A DNA stretch of 64,000 nucleotides, taken from assembly GCA_009763385.1 (NCBI GenBank), contig CM019823.1, positions 95,677,104-95,741,103 on the forward strand. Reading direction: 5' to 3'. The stretch comes from Coix lacryma-jobi var. lacryma-jobi. Its lineage: Eukaryota; Streptophyta; Magnoliopsida; Poales; Poaceae. The translations under genes and the position numbers were made by a program. This document shows positions 20,790 to 30,159 of this stretch, one piece after another (positions within the stretch are counted from its first letter, which is position 1; each line of letters opens with the position of its first letter). The notes beneath the pieces were generated by a model. It saw only the letters and a list, made by a program, of their open reading frames with translations. It was not told the DNA's origin and did no database searches.

Positions 20790-23700
20790 CTAAAAGGGGA
20801 AACACACACCAAGCTCACCCCTCAACCTATTAAAGGTTGATTCGTCTAAAGGCTTGGTGAAAATATCAGCCAATTGGTGATGAGTATCGACATGGCGAAG
20901 GTCGATATCACCCTTCTCCTGGTGGTCTCGCAAGAAATGAAAGCGCACATCAATGTGTTTGGTTTTCGAGTGAAGCACAGGGTTCTTAGCAACGCTAATG
21001 GCACTCGTGCTGTCACAAAGCAAAGGAACTCGAGTAAAGCTCAAACCAAAATCACGCAAAGTGGCCATCATCCAGAGTAACTGGGAACAGCAGCTAGCCG
21101 CAGCAACATATTCAGCCTCCGTGGTAGACTGAGCGACACTAGACTGCTTGCGAGAAGACCACGACACCAGAGAAGATCCAATAAACTGGCAAGTCCCAGA
21201 AGTGGACTTGCGCTCAATGCGACAACCAGCAAAATCAGCATCAGAAAAACCACAAAGCGAGAGGGTGGAGGAAGCAGAATACCAAATCCCGAGCTCGGGC
21301 GTGAAACGAAGGTACCTGAAGATGCGCTTCACCGCCTGACGGTGAGAAATGCGTGGCGAAGCCTGAAAGCGCGCGCACAAGCACACGGCGAACTGAATGT
21401 CCGGCCGTGTCGCCGTCAGGTAGAGCAGCGATCCAATCATGCTGCGGTACTCCTTCTGGTCCACTGCTTCTCCATCCGTGTCGGCATCCAGGGCAGTCGT
21501 CGTCGACATGGGCGTCGGAAGAGGCTTAGCCTCACCCATGTCGAACCGCTTCAGCAAGTCCCTTGTGTACTTGCCCTGGTGCACAAACGTCCCCTCTCGG
21601 GATTGCTTAATTTGCAACCCGAGAAAGAAAGTCAGCTCGCCCATCATGCTCATCTCGAACTCCCTGCTCATAGTACCTGCAAACTTGGCAACCAAAGCGT
21701 GAGAAGAACCACCGAAAATGATATCATCCACGTAAATTTGGACCAAGAGAGTATCTTTGCCTTGCTTGAGGAGAAAGAGCGTTTTATCTACACATCCCAT
21801 TTTAAAACCCTTAGCTAGCAAGAAGGTTTTTAATCTCTCATACCAGGCTCTAGGGGCTTGTTTCAAACCATACAAAGCTTTGTGGAGTTTAAAGACATGG
21901 TTTGGAAACTTGGGATTTTCAAAACCGGGGGGTTGCTGGACATAGACCTCCTCCTCAATATAGCCGTTTAAGAAGGCACTCTTGACATCCATTTGAAAAA
22001 GTTTGAAACCCATGGATGCAGCATAAGCCAAGAGTATCCTAATAGCCTCCAAACGAGCTACAGGAGCGAAGGTCTCCTCATAATCTATCCCCTCCTTCTG
22101 ACTATAACCCTTCGCTACAAGCCGGGCCTTGTTTCTCACAATGTGGCCCTCCTCTCCTTGCTTGTTTTTAAATACCCATTTTGTCCCAATAGGTTTACAG
22201 TCAGGAGGTGGTGGCACTAGAACCCAAACCCGATTTCGCTCAAAGTTCTCTAGCTCCTCATGCATGGCATTGACCCAATCCGGATCCGTCAATGCGTGTC
22301 CAACATCTCGGGGCTCAAAAGACGCAACAAAAGCAGAATGAGCAAAGTGCGAGATGTGCTGTGACCTGGAGCGAGTAACTCGCTCGTCGATGTCTCCGAT
22401 CATCTGTTCAGGGGGGTGCTGGCGCTGGATGTGTCGTGGCGCCTCCCGGGAAGAAGTAACCTCCCCCTCAACAGTAGCTGGTTCCACCCCGGGTACAAAA
22501 GGTACCGCGCGAGGTGGATCCCACGGCCCCCAGGAAGAAGACGTCTCGGGGCCACGGGTCGTCGTCGAAGCCGCTCCCGGCGGCGCGGCAGGCGGAGGGG
22601 GTGCTGGATCATCTATACCTTCAGCACCCTCTTCCTCGTCATCGAAAAGAGGCTCTCCAACCTCGTGATCACCTGCACGCTCAAAACGAGAAGAAGGAGA
22701 AACAAGAGTCTCGTCGAAGGTGACATCTGATGTCTCCATGACTCGGTTAGTGTCAAGGTTAAGTACACGATAAGCTCGAGTGTGAGTGCCATAACCCAAA
22801 AACACACCGTCAGAAGAACGAGACTCAAACTTGTCTAGGTTGCCTTTTTTCAATATAAAACAGTGGCAACCAAAGACTCTAAAATAACTCACCTTGGGCT
22901 GGCGACCAAAACGCAACTCATAAGAGGTCTTCTTCAAAAACACTCTCAGAAAAATGCGATTCGAAATATAGCATGCAGTGTTCATAGCTTCGGCCCAATA
23001 GCGCCTAGGAGTCCTATGCTCATCAAGCATCGTCCTGGCCATCTCAACAAGGGTCCGATTCTTCCTCTCTACAACACCATTTTGGGGTGGTGTATAGGGA
23101 GAAGAAAACTGATGCTCCAAACCAAGGCGTTTACAAAACTTCTCAAAATCCGAATTTTTAAACTCGGAACCATTATCACTTCTAATCGCTCGCATCGAGT
23201 TCAAAGGGAACTCGTTCTGAAGACGCAAAATCAGATCGCGAGCGAAGGAGAATGTCTCGGACTTCTCAACTAAAAAGAAGACCCACGAATACCTCGAAAA
23301 GTCGTCAACAATAACAAGCACATACCACTTCCCACCAACCGAGCTCACCCGAGCCGGACCAACAAGGTCCATATGCAAAAGCTCTCCGGGGTGCGAGGTC
23401 ATAACCTTGGTCAAAGGATGGTGGGGAGCAGCAACCATCTTTCCATGCCGGCAAGCATGGCAAACTAGATCCTTCTCCAACGAAAGCTTGGGCAATCCTC
23501 GGATTAAGCCAAGTGAGCTAAGTCTTGCAAGCAAGTCAAAACTCAGGTGACCGAGCCTCCTATGCCACTTCCAAAGATCAGAAGAAGAAGGACTAGCCAA
23601 AAGACAGCGAGAAGATCCAAACGACTTTGAGAAATTCGCGCGAAAGACATTCCCAAAGGGTGAAATCAGACATACAAGATCACCCTGAGGATCTAAGATC

Positions 23701-23975
23701 CGGCTAAGGTTCGGTTTGAAACGAATCTCATAGCCTTCACGAAAAAGTTGCGAAACAGAAAGCAAGTTAAAATGCAGGTTAGAAACAAGAGCAACCTCGC
23801 GCAACACAAAGTGCTCATTAACCCGCACTGCACCAACGGACAATACCTTGCCCTTACCTTTGTCGCCGAAGGTTATGTACTCCTTTCCGGCGACCGGACT
23901 ATGGCTGGAGAACCATTTGGCATTTCCGGTCATGTGCCTCGAGCAACCGGAATCCACAAGCCAAATGTCCTCCAA
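20790..23975 (-). CDS. pol: Copia pol polyprotein of element C (about 1,061 aa)
   Basis: It encodes the enzymes of reverse transcription and integration. Domains in order: aspartic protease with DSG at residues 8-10; integrase zinc motif H138, H143, C172, C175; integrase core D203, D267, E303 (D,D-35-E); a Pro-rich linker at about 440-540; RT with D663 and YVDD at 748-751; RNase H with D912/D914, E953/E955, D988 and D1036. There is no stop or frameshift. The first codon shown here is TTG; the frame opens at a TAG four codons earlier. The first ATG is residue 15, behind the protease active site, so a normal ATG start is unlikely and expression must depend on the gag region. Confidence 0.95.
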   Translation of the reverse strand: MEDIWLVDSGCSRHMTGNAKWFSSHSPVAGKEYITFGDKGKGKVLSVGAVRVNEHFVLREVALVSNLHFNLLSVSQLFREGYEIRFKPNLSRILDPQGDLVCLISPFGNVFRANFSKSFGSSRCLLASPSSSDLWKWHRRLGHLSFDLLARLSSLGLIRGLPKLSLEKDLVCHACRHGKMVAAPHHPLTKVMTSHPGELLHMDLVGPARVSSVGGKWYVLVIVDDFSRYSWVFFLVEKSETFSFARDLILRLQNEFPLNSMRAIRSDNGSEFKNSDFEKFCKRLGLEHQFSSPYTPPQNGVVERKNRTLVEMARTMLDEHRTPRRYWAEAMNTACYISNRIFLRVFLKKTSYELRFGRQPKVSYFRVFGCHCFILKKGNLDKFESRSSDGVFLGYGTHTRAYRVLNLDTNRVMETSDVTFDETLVSPSSRFERAGDHEVGEPLFDDEEEGAEGIDDPAPPPPAAPPGAASTTTRGPETSSSWGPWDPPRAVPFVPGVEPATVEGEVTSSREAPRHIQRQHPPEQMIGDIDERVTRSRSQHISHFAHSAFVASFEPRDVGHALTDPDWVNAMHEELENFERNRVWVLVPPPPDCKPIGTKWVFKNKQGEEGHIVRNKARLVAKGYSQKEGIDYEETFAPVARLEAIRILLAYAASMGFKLFQMDVKSAFLNGYIEEEVYVQQPPGFENPKFPNHVFKLHKALYGLKQAPRAWYERLKTFLLAKGFKMGCVDKTLFLLKQGKDTLLVQIYVDDIIFGGSSHALVAKFAGTMSREFEMSMMGELTFFLGLQIKQSREGTFVHQGKYTRDLLKRFDMGEAKPLPTPMSTTTALDADTDGEAVDQKEYRSMIGSLLYLTATRPDIQFAVCLCARFQASPRISHRQAVKRIFRYLRFTPELGIWYSASSTLSLCGFSDADFAGCRIERKSTSGTCQFIGSSLVSWSSRKQSSVAQSTTEAEYVAAASCCSQLLWMMATLRDFGLSFTRVPLLCDSTSAISVAKNPVLHSKTKHIDVRFHFLRDHQEKGDIDLRHVDTHHQLADIFTKPLDESTFNRLRGELGVCFPF

Positions 23976-23989
23976 CCGCTCCTCCTACA

Positions 23990-26716
23990 TCAATAAAAAG
24001 ACATAGGGTGAACATACGGTCCAACACTGGGGTTAGTAAGATAAGAAGGAAACCAGTGTTGGGCCGGCTGCTCAAAAGAACGGTCAGTGTAAAAACCAAC
24101 CTGTCTAGGGGGATAGCGATCACCACGCACAGGAAAACGTGGTCCGCTGGGGAAGAGGCGCTCACCGCGAAACTCTACCTGCGGTGGGACAAAGCGCTCA
24201 ACAAAGCCTCCGCCACGGGGTCCGTTACCTGCAAAAGCAGGACCCCGTCGGGCACGCTCTCTACGAGGTCTACGCCTAGGAGCCTGCTGCTCAACTCTAG
24301 CGTCTCTCCTCGGAGCTCTCTCCTGCCTAGGCCTCACAAACTGAGGTGCTCTACCTCTAGGCCTAGTCTCCCTCCTAGGGGCTCTCTCCTGCTGCCTAGG
24401 CTGGGTATGCTTCCCTCCAGACCTAGCAGCTCTCCCCTGAGGCTTCGGAGCATGTCCACCACGAGCTGGGTGAAACATGTCCGGGTTCTGCATCTCCCTA
24501 GCACGGCGCGCCTCTCTCCTGCGCCTAAAGCAGAACTCACTCAGGTGACCATCCCGCCCACAAAAGTCACACTGAAACCTCACCGCGCGCAAAGGGGGTT
24601 GTTGGTTTGCAGGGATGTGGGTATGGTTCACCTTGCCCTTGCCCTTCTGTGGCAACTCCTCTCGGATGGGTGGCATTGTGTCAAGCTTGTTCTTTAGGTG
24701 ATTGGGCTTGGGTTGCCATTGTGGATTCTTGGGTGGAGCCTTGGGGGGTTCAACTACAACTCCATCCTTGGTGACAGGCTTGGCAGGCTCTTTGGGTGGA
24801 AGCTTGGTTAGTTTGGGAGTAGTGGTGAAGTTGTGCTTCTCACAGGGGTTCAGACCACTAGACTCTCCAATCTTACCAAAAGCTGAAAGATCAACACTCT
24901 GGCCAAGACCTACACCAGGAGCCCCAGCAGCTCGCTTGAATTGGGAGATCATCATCCCGAGCTGAGGCTCACCACAAGACACCCATGACAAGACGGTCCG
25001 AAGGTATGTGTTTTCCTCCTCGGTACGCACCTTGTCATGCCTCACATTGGCCATCTCCTGCTCCAGGCCCTCACACAAAGCACACCTCTTGACACAAGTG
25101 CTATCCGAGCCGGCCTTCTCAAAAGACTCAAGCTTGGCATTCTTCTCTGCCAACTCGGATTGCAAGACAGGACAAGTCTTGCACGCACCCAACAGCTGCG
25201 GTCTAGCTCGGAGCTCATCCACCTCATCTACCAGCGCAGCATGCTTACTCCTCAGAGTGAGAAGATCCGTCATGTGCGCGGCGCAACTCTCGCACTCCAA
25301 CTCCTCCGACACAACCACGGTGGACCGAGCGAACTCAAGCTCCTTCACCGTGTCCTCCCACTTCTGCCTAAACTCCTTGCGCTCTCTAGCGGCACGCCTA
25401 AGCAACTTGTCTTGACTAAGGAGGGCAGCAGTCAACTTCTCAACCTCGGAGGAAAGCTCGTCGTAGGTGAGAGATACCTGGGAGGTGTCGTCGTCGTCGT
25501 CGTTCCGAGGGGTACGCTCCGGCTCGCCGTCGACCTCATCTCCGAGCGCCATGGTACACAGGCCTTCGTCGCCGGCGAAGAAGCACAAGCCGTTGAACGT
25601 GTCCTCCAGCTTCTTCTTCTCGGACTCGTCATCACTCGATCGAGCGGAGTCGTCATCCGAGCCGTCGACGTCGCTGAGCGTGGCGAAGAACGCTCGCTGC
25701 TCAGCCTGCTGCTTCTCCAAGTACTTCTTCTTGATGTACTCTTTGTTGAAGCCGCCCCGCTTCTTGTGCCTTGGGGGAACGTGCTTCTCCTTGTACTTGG
25801 AGTCGCGCCTGTGGCCGTGATCGCCCTTCCCAAGATGCTTGTTCTTCTTCTTGGGGCAGTCGGCGATGAAGTGGTCGGGGTCGCCGCACTCGTAGCATCC
25901 GGTGCGTCCTCCTCCGCGACGACGGTTCATGCGGTTGTTGTGGAACCGCGAGAACCGGTTGGCAAGCAAAGCCAACTCGTCGTCTCCCAAAGACTCCAGC
26001 TGGTCCTCTGTCACAGAAAAGAGAGAAGAAAGCGCAAAGCCAGCTGAGGGGTTAGAGGAAGAGCCGGAAACCAAAGCCATGGACGGGCGAGAAGGATTTT
26101 CAAAAGAAGCCCTCGCCATAGCATCAATCTCACTGGACTTGAGCTTACTGAAGAGCTCGTCGCAGGTGAGAGTCTCATAGTTCGGCGATTCGATGATTGC
26201 CTGAACCTTGGAGTCCCACATCGAACGGTCAAGAGTGTGCAAAAGCTTCAAAGCACGCTCATGATCGTCAAATGGCAACTGCTCTCTGTTAGCCCTCATC
26301 CTGTTGACAATCACCTGAAAACGAGCGAATAAACTTTCTATGCTCTCGCCAGGTTGATGTCTAAAGTTCTCATACTCTCGCTTGAACGACTCGTAGAGTC
26401 GGGTTTTGACTTGAGAGGTGCCCTCATGAAAACGCATGAGAGTATCCCAGATCTCCCGAGCCGTAGCGAGGTGAGAAACGCGATCAAACTCACCCATGCT
26501 CAAACAAGAGAAAAGAGCATTACGGGCTCGGCTATTGGCATCGTGCTCATCGATCTGCTGTTGATTCACACGAGCAGCCAAGACCACGTAATCAGGGGAG
26601 TTGCAAATATCCCAGATCGAAGCGCCCAAGCTCTGCAAATAGGCCGACATACGTATCTTCCAATACGCATAGTTCGTCCCATCGAAAAACGGCGGTTTGC
26701 CCACGCCGCGATCCAT
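23990..26716 (-). CDS. gag: Copia gag of element C (908 aa)
   Basis: This is the structural polyprotein of the particle. The N-terminal gag domain covers about residues 1-230. Knuckle 1 is C274, C277, H282, C287. An acidic Ser/Asp stretch lies at about 350-410, coiled-coil segments at about 415-560, and knuckle 2 at C716, C719, H724, C729. A strongly basic Arg-rich C-terminus follows (about 733-860). It is the only gag copy here with both knuckles complete. The ATG at 26716 lies about 50 bp after the PBS and is shared by A and E. It ends TGA after PMSFY; pol follows in the -1 frame after 14 bases. Confidence 0.95.
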   Translation of the reverse strand: MDRGVGKPPFFDGTNYAYWKIRMSAYLQSLGASIWDICNSPDYVVLAARVNQQQIDEHDANSRARNALFSCLSMGEFDRVSHLATAREIWDTLMRFHEGTSQVKTRLYESFKREYENFRHQPGESIESLFARFQVIVNRMRANREQLPFDDHERALKLLHTLDRSMWDSKVQAIIESPNYETLTCDELFSKLKSSEIDAMARASFENPSRPSMALVSGSSSNPSAGFALSSLFSVTEDQLESLGDDELALLANRFSRFHNNRMNRRRGGGRTGCYECGDPDHFIADCPKKKNKHLGKGDHGHRRDSKYKEKHVPPRHKKRGGFNKEYIKKKYLEKQQAEQRAFFATLSDVDGSDDDSARSSDDESEKKKLEDTFNGLCFFAGDEGLCTMALGDEVDGEPERTPRNDDDDDTSQVSLTYDELSSEVEKLTAALLSQDKLLRRAARERKEFRQKWEDTVKELEFARSTVVVSEELECESCAAHMTDLLTLRSKHAALVDEVDELRARPQLLGACKTCPVLQSELAEKNAKLESFEKAGSDSTCVKRCALCEGLEQEMANVRHDKVRTEEENTYLRTVLSWVSCGEPQLGMMISQFKRAAGAPGVGLGQSVDLSAFGKIGESSGLNPCEKHNFTTTPKLTKLPPKEPAKPVTKDGVVVEPPKAPPKNPQWQPKPNHLKNKLDTMPPIREELPQKGKGKVNHTHIPANQQPPLRAVRFQCDFCGRDGHLSEFCFRRRREARRAREMQNPDMFHPARGGHAPKPQGRAARSGGKHTQPRQQERAPRRETRPRGRAPQFVRPRQERAPRRDARVEQQAPRRRPRRERARRGPAFAGNGPRGGGFVERFVPPQVEFRGERLFPSGPRFPVRGDRYPPRQVGFYTDRSFEQPAQHWFPSYLTNPSVGPYVHPMSFY

Positions 26717-26765
26717 GTCGCCTTCGGTGGATCTGGAACCGGCTAAGGTGGAAGATCCCTAACCC

Positions 26766-26777
26766 GCTCCGATACCA
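26766..26777 (-). other. Primer binding site of element C
   Basis: TGGTATCGGAGC on the minus strand, two bases past the LTR end. It is complementary to plant initiator Met-tRNA with one wobble. Confidence 0.88.
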
Positions 26778-26779
26778 AT

Positions 26780-28713
26780 TGAAGGACCGAGAAGCTAACC
26801 GAAAGCGACCAGAGGGGGGGGGGTGAATGGGAGCTTCAAAATTTCCTTACGGAAACTAGATGCCACTATCCCAAAATCGACCCCAAGAGCGAACCCTAGA
26901 GCTTGCTAATGTCCACGACCCTATATGTAGGGTGGATGCTTCCTAGAAGCACAGCGAGACACTAGACAACTCTAGAAAGCCAACGCAAAAGACGGAAATC
27001 AATTCCGACAACGAACGAGCGAACCGCGGACGAAACCGTGCGAAACCAGTCGCATCGGACGCTGGCCTGCGTCCGATGCCAGACCACCGGAAGCGTCCGA
27101 TGCAGACTGGGCGGTTCTGGAACCTTACTGTTCCACCATCGGACGCTGTGAACAGTAATCACCCAGCGTCCGATGCAAAGGCTCCGGCGCGTCCGATGGA
27201 CAACGGACGCGTCCGATGCCTAGCGTCCGATGGAAACTAAAACGCCGAAAACGTGACACGCGTCACCGGAGCGTCCGATGCTAGGGACCCTAGCGTCCGA
27301 TGCTCCCGTGATAGCGTCCGATGCTCCCGAAAACAGCGCAGTTCTTTGATGATTCAACCCGATCTCCTCTAAATCAAAAGCTCTAGGCCTAGGATTCGAT
27401 CTGAGGGGTCACAAGGATGTTAGTGAGCTATCTCTAAGAGATCATGGCTCGAACCTAACTCCAAATCGGTGAATCAAGAAATTTCGGGGCATGGAGGCAA
27501 GAACGCAATCCAAAACGAAAATCGATCGATCTCCTAGACCGTGAGGTTAGAGTTTAATTCCTTCGGTGGAAAGGAGAGCCTCACGATCTAGAACAACTTG
27601 GTTCAAACGGTTTTGCAAAAGATGAACCGAGCAAAGAGATCAAGCGACGGGAAAATCGTGGAGAAAAAGGATTCCGCGAAGAACACAAAGGAAACGCGAA
27701 TCACAGCCACGAACTCGAATTAAGGACGCAAATCAAGCCATCGATCTGTGCTCCAAAGTGAGGATACGGCCTCACTTCCTCAAATCAACAGTACACAGAG
27801 TGGAGTCTCTCTGCGGATCTCAACTAGCTAGAGCAGGGGATGGGAGAGTGGAAACCCTAGGTGCTAGGAAGCAAATGACTGCGCTAACTGAGATTGAGAT
27901 AGGGAGGAGGGTGTCTCCCCTAGACTACTTATACTAACCTAGCCTAAGTCTATTTCCTACTCTACCCCTCTCTACTCTAATTACAGAGCGGACCAGCCTA
28001 ACCCTAAGGCTATTCTAGTCCACCCGCTGGTGGTAGGTAGATCCGACGGCCACGCCCGCACGGTCTTCCGCGTCGCCTCCACGCAACCTTCAGATCGCCG
28101 CCACGTGCCGCCACCACTCTGCACCCCCGGTTTTGCGGCCCAAACCGGGAAACCAGCCTTTTCCATCAGCCCCCGGTTTTGAGGCCCAAACCGGGAAACC
28201 AGCCTCCAGCCCGAGTTTTGTGGCCAAACTCGGAAACCGTCCGCGCCCGAGTTTTGAGGCCCAAACTCGGAAACCGGCCCACGCCCAGGTTTTGAGGCTC
28301 AACCTGGAAACCGTCCACCGTTGGTTTTTCCCGGGCTCTACCAACAAACCGGCGTCGTAGAGGGGATGCACCGCCTGTGCACCCCTTCCACCGACATGAT
28401 CGCACTTCTCCGCCTGTCGCTGTCGCAGGCTGCCAGCCACCACAGCTGATCCTCCGACCTCCAGTCCATCAGTCCAAGTCCACGTCCGCCCTTCACCGTC
28501 CGATACATCGGCATGGCACGTCCGCCGCACGGCACGCCCATCCTTCATCGCGCCCGGTCCGTCGGCACGGCACGTCGCAACTTGACCTTCACCCGCCATC
28601 GATCACTGTCTCCGTGCTCGACACCTGCACAACACAAGCCAAAGAACATGCGCATCATCTCCATTGACAATCACTCATCACACAGAGACTCGGCATACAC
28701 CCATGTATCCGCA
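26780..28713 (-). repeat. 5' LTR of element C
   Basis: It is nearly identical to 17192-19124 and is followed by the target duplicate ccctt. It carries the same hairpin and GCGTCCGATG arrays. Confidence 0.97.
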
Positions 28714-28730
28714 CCCTTTTGTTTCTACAG

Positions 28731-29765
28731 ATGGCCCGGACTAAGTTGACTGCTCGCAAGGCCACCGGAGGCAGAGGAGTTCCCCGTCACCATTTGGCCA
28801 TGAAGTTAACCAAGCATACGTTCTTGTCTTACTTCGGGTTGCCGACCATCCTTTGGAGGATTCTGCAGGCAGTGGGATACGAGGAAGGGCAGGAGCCCAG
28901 GTACTCTTGGCAGAAGGAGATATATGGGCAGGACTCGTTGGTAATGGTGCAGATCAAGGTCAAAGCCTTGCCCGCCAAGCCCCACTGGTCAGGATGGACA
29001 GAGATCACCAGAGGCAGTTGTGCCAAAGATGGATCCAACAGGGCAACTTATCTAGTGCTGAAGGACATCATCGCTTGTTTTCCCGCCGACCTTGCTAGTG
29101 CTATGGCAGGAGTGTTCCCTCATGGATCACTTCTTCCGTTGTGCTGGAGGCAGACTTTGGAGTCGGTTCTGACAGGAGGTGCAGAGGAGAGATTCTACTG
29201 CGAGACGCCCGCGATGGGCGCCACCGGAGCTTTGATGGGTGTATGTGAGAGTTTGGAGCGCAACCTCGAGAGCGTGTCCTTTACCCTCGCCGCCACCTAC
29301 CAGAGCAAGAGGAAGCTGCAGGAGAAGTTTGACGCCGAGGTAGCCCGTCTACAGGAGAACATCCATCAGATCACTCTTGAGCGTGACGATGCACGTGCCA
29401 CCGCAGGTGCGGAGACCACCGCCCGGACCGTCGCTGAGCAGATGTACTTGATGATAGCCTTTTAGCGGGATGAGGCCTGCACAGTGCTTGACCAGCTCAG
29501 AGAGGGTGCCCATCACCTGATACAGCAGGTGCACCATCAGCAGGCCTACATCGACCAGCTCCATGAGGCAGTTCACCAGATGCATCACGCAGCACAGGAG
29601 CCCGCCGCCCCAGCAGCTGATGAGGCCCCTGCAGATGAGTCCCAGGAGCCCCAGGACGGGGTAGTGCTTGGTCCAGAGCCTTCTTCAGACGACGAGGACC
29701 ATGCCGACGAGCCGGTGATAGACGCCGAGGAGGAGGATGCCGCATCCGCCGTCGGAGACGCTTGA
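28731..29765 (+). pseudogene. Gypsy G ORF0: histone H3-tail-like protein with coiled coil and acidic tail, one stop
   Basis: The ATG follows tttctacag, a splice-acceptor-like site. After Met the protein reads ARTKLTARKATGG, which matches the histone H3 N-terminus at 11 of 13 positions, including R2, K4, R8 and K9; Q5 is L and S10 is A. PR..LA of H3 16-21 follows with a one-residue shift. Next comes a globular part of about 150 residues that I do not recognise, a predicted coiled coil (about 190-280), and an acidic Ala/Glu/Asp tail. A single TAG at 29463-29465 interrupts 244 + 99 codons in one frame. Upstream extra ORFs are known in RIRE3/RIRE8-type elements. The function is unknown. Confidence 0.75.
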
Positions 29766-30159
29766 GTGTTAGTTTCGCTATGAGTCATTTTCTTTTGTAT
29801 GGCTTGAGCATGCTCGTTGGTAATGTAACCCCAAACATGTGTTGGTTTTATGTTAAGTTGTACGATGGCATGTATGGCTTTTGAACAAAGTCCAGACTTC
29901 GATAACATGTGTTGGTTTTATGTTAAGTTGTATGATGGCATGTATGGCTTTTGAACAAAGTCCAGACTTTGATCTGGCACCTTTTTTTAAGGAAATCCAT
30001 CGTTTGCATATCTTATTTCAAGCAATTGTTCTGTAATGTTGTATGGAAATGAGTAATTATACTTGGTTATGTGCTAAATTTTCGAATTATGTACAACACA
30101 GTATTTATTCATGATCAATGTGACATCACCTAATTGTTGCTCATTAATGGGATATGCAG
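29766..30159 (+). other. Spacer between ORF0 and gag of G
   Basis: Non-coding. It holds a 70-bp direct duplication (29834-29903 and 29904-29973, nearly identical) and ends gatatgcag directly before the gag ATG, again a possible splice acceptor. Confidence 0.7.
29834..29973 (+). repeat. 70-bp tandem duplication
   Basis: Two adjacent 70-bp units begin aacatgtgttgg and contain gtccagactt. They differ by only a few bases, so the event is recent relative to the decay of G. Confidence 0.9.

Larger units (their letters stand above)
17192..28713 (-). mobile_element. Complete young copia (SIRE/Maximus-type) element C
   Basis: The 11,522-bp element is flanked by the 5-bp duplication ccctt (17187-17191 and 28714-28718). 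The LTRs are 1,933 and 1,934 bp and differ by two substitutions and one G in a G-run. PBS, gag (908 aa), pol (1,061 aa) and PPT are all intact. With the commonly used grass LTR rate the insertion would be only some tens of thousands of years old. This is the only element in the window with no visible defect. Confidence 0.97.

Noticed and set aside
28731..28799. A true histone H3 gene or captured H3 exon
   Set aside because: Similarity ends after about 21 residues and the histone fold sequence is absent. The ORF sits in the expected place for gypsy ORF0.
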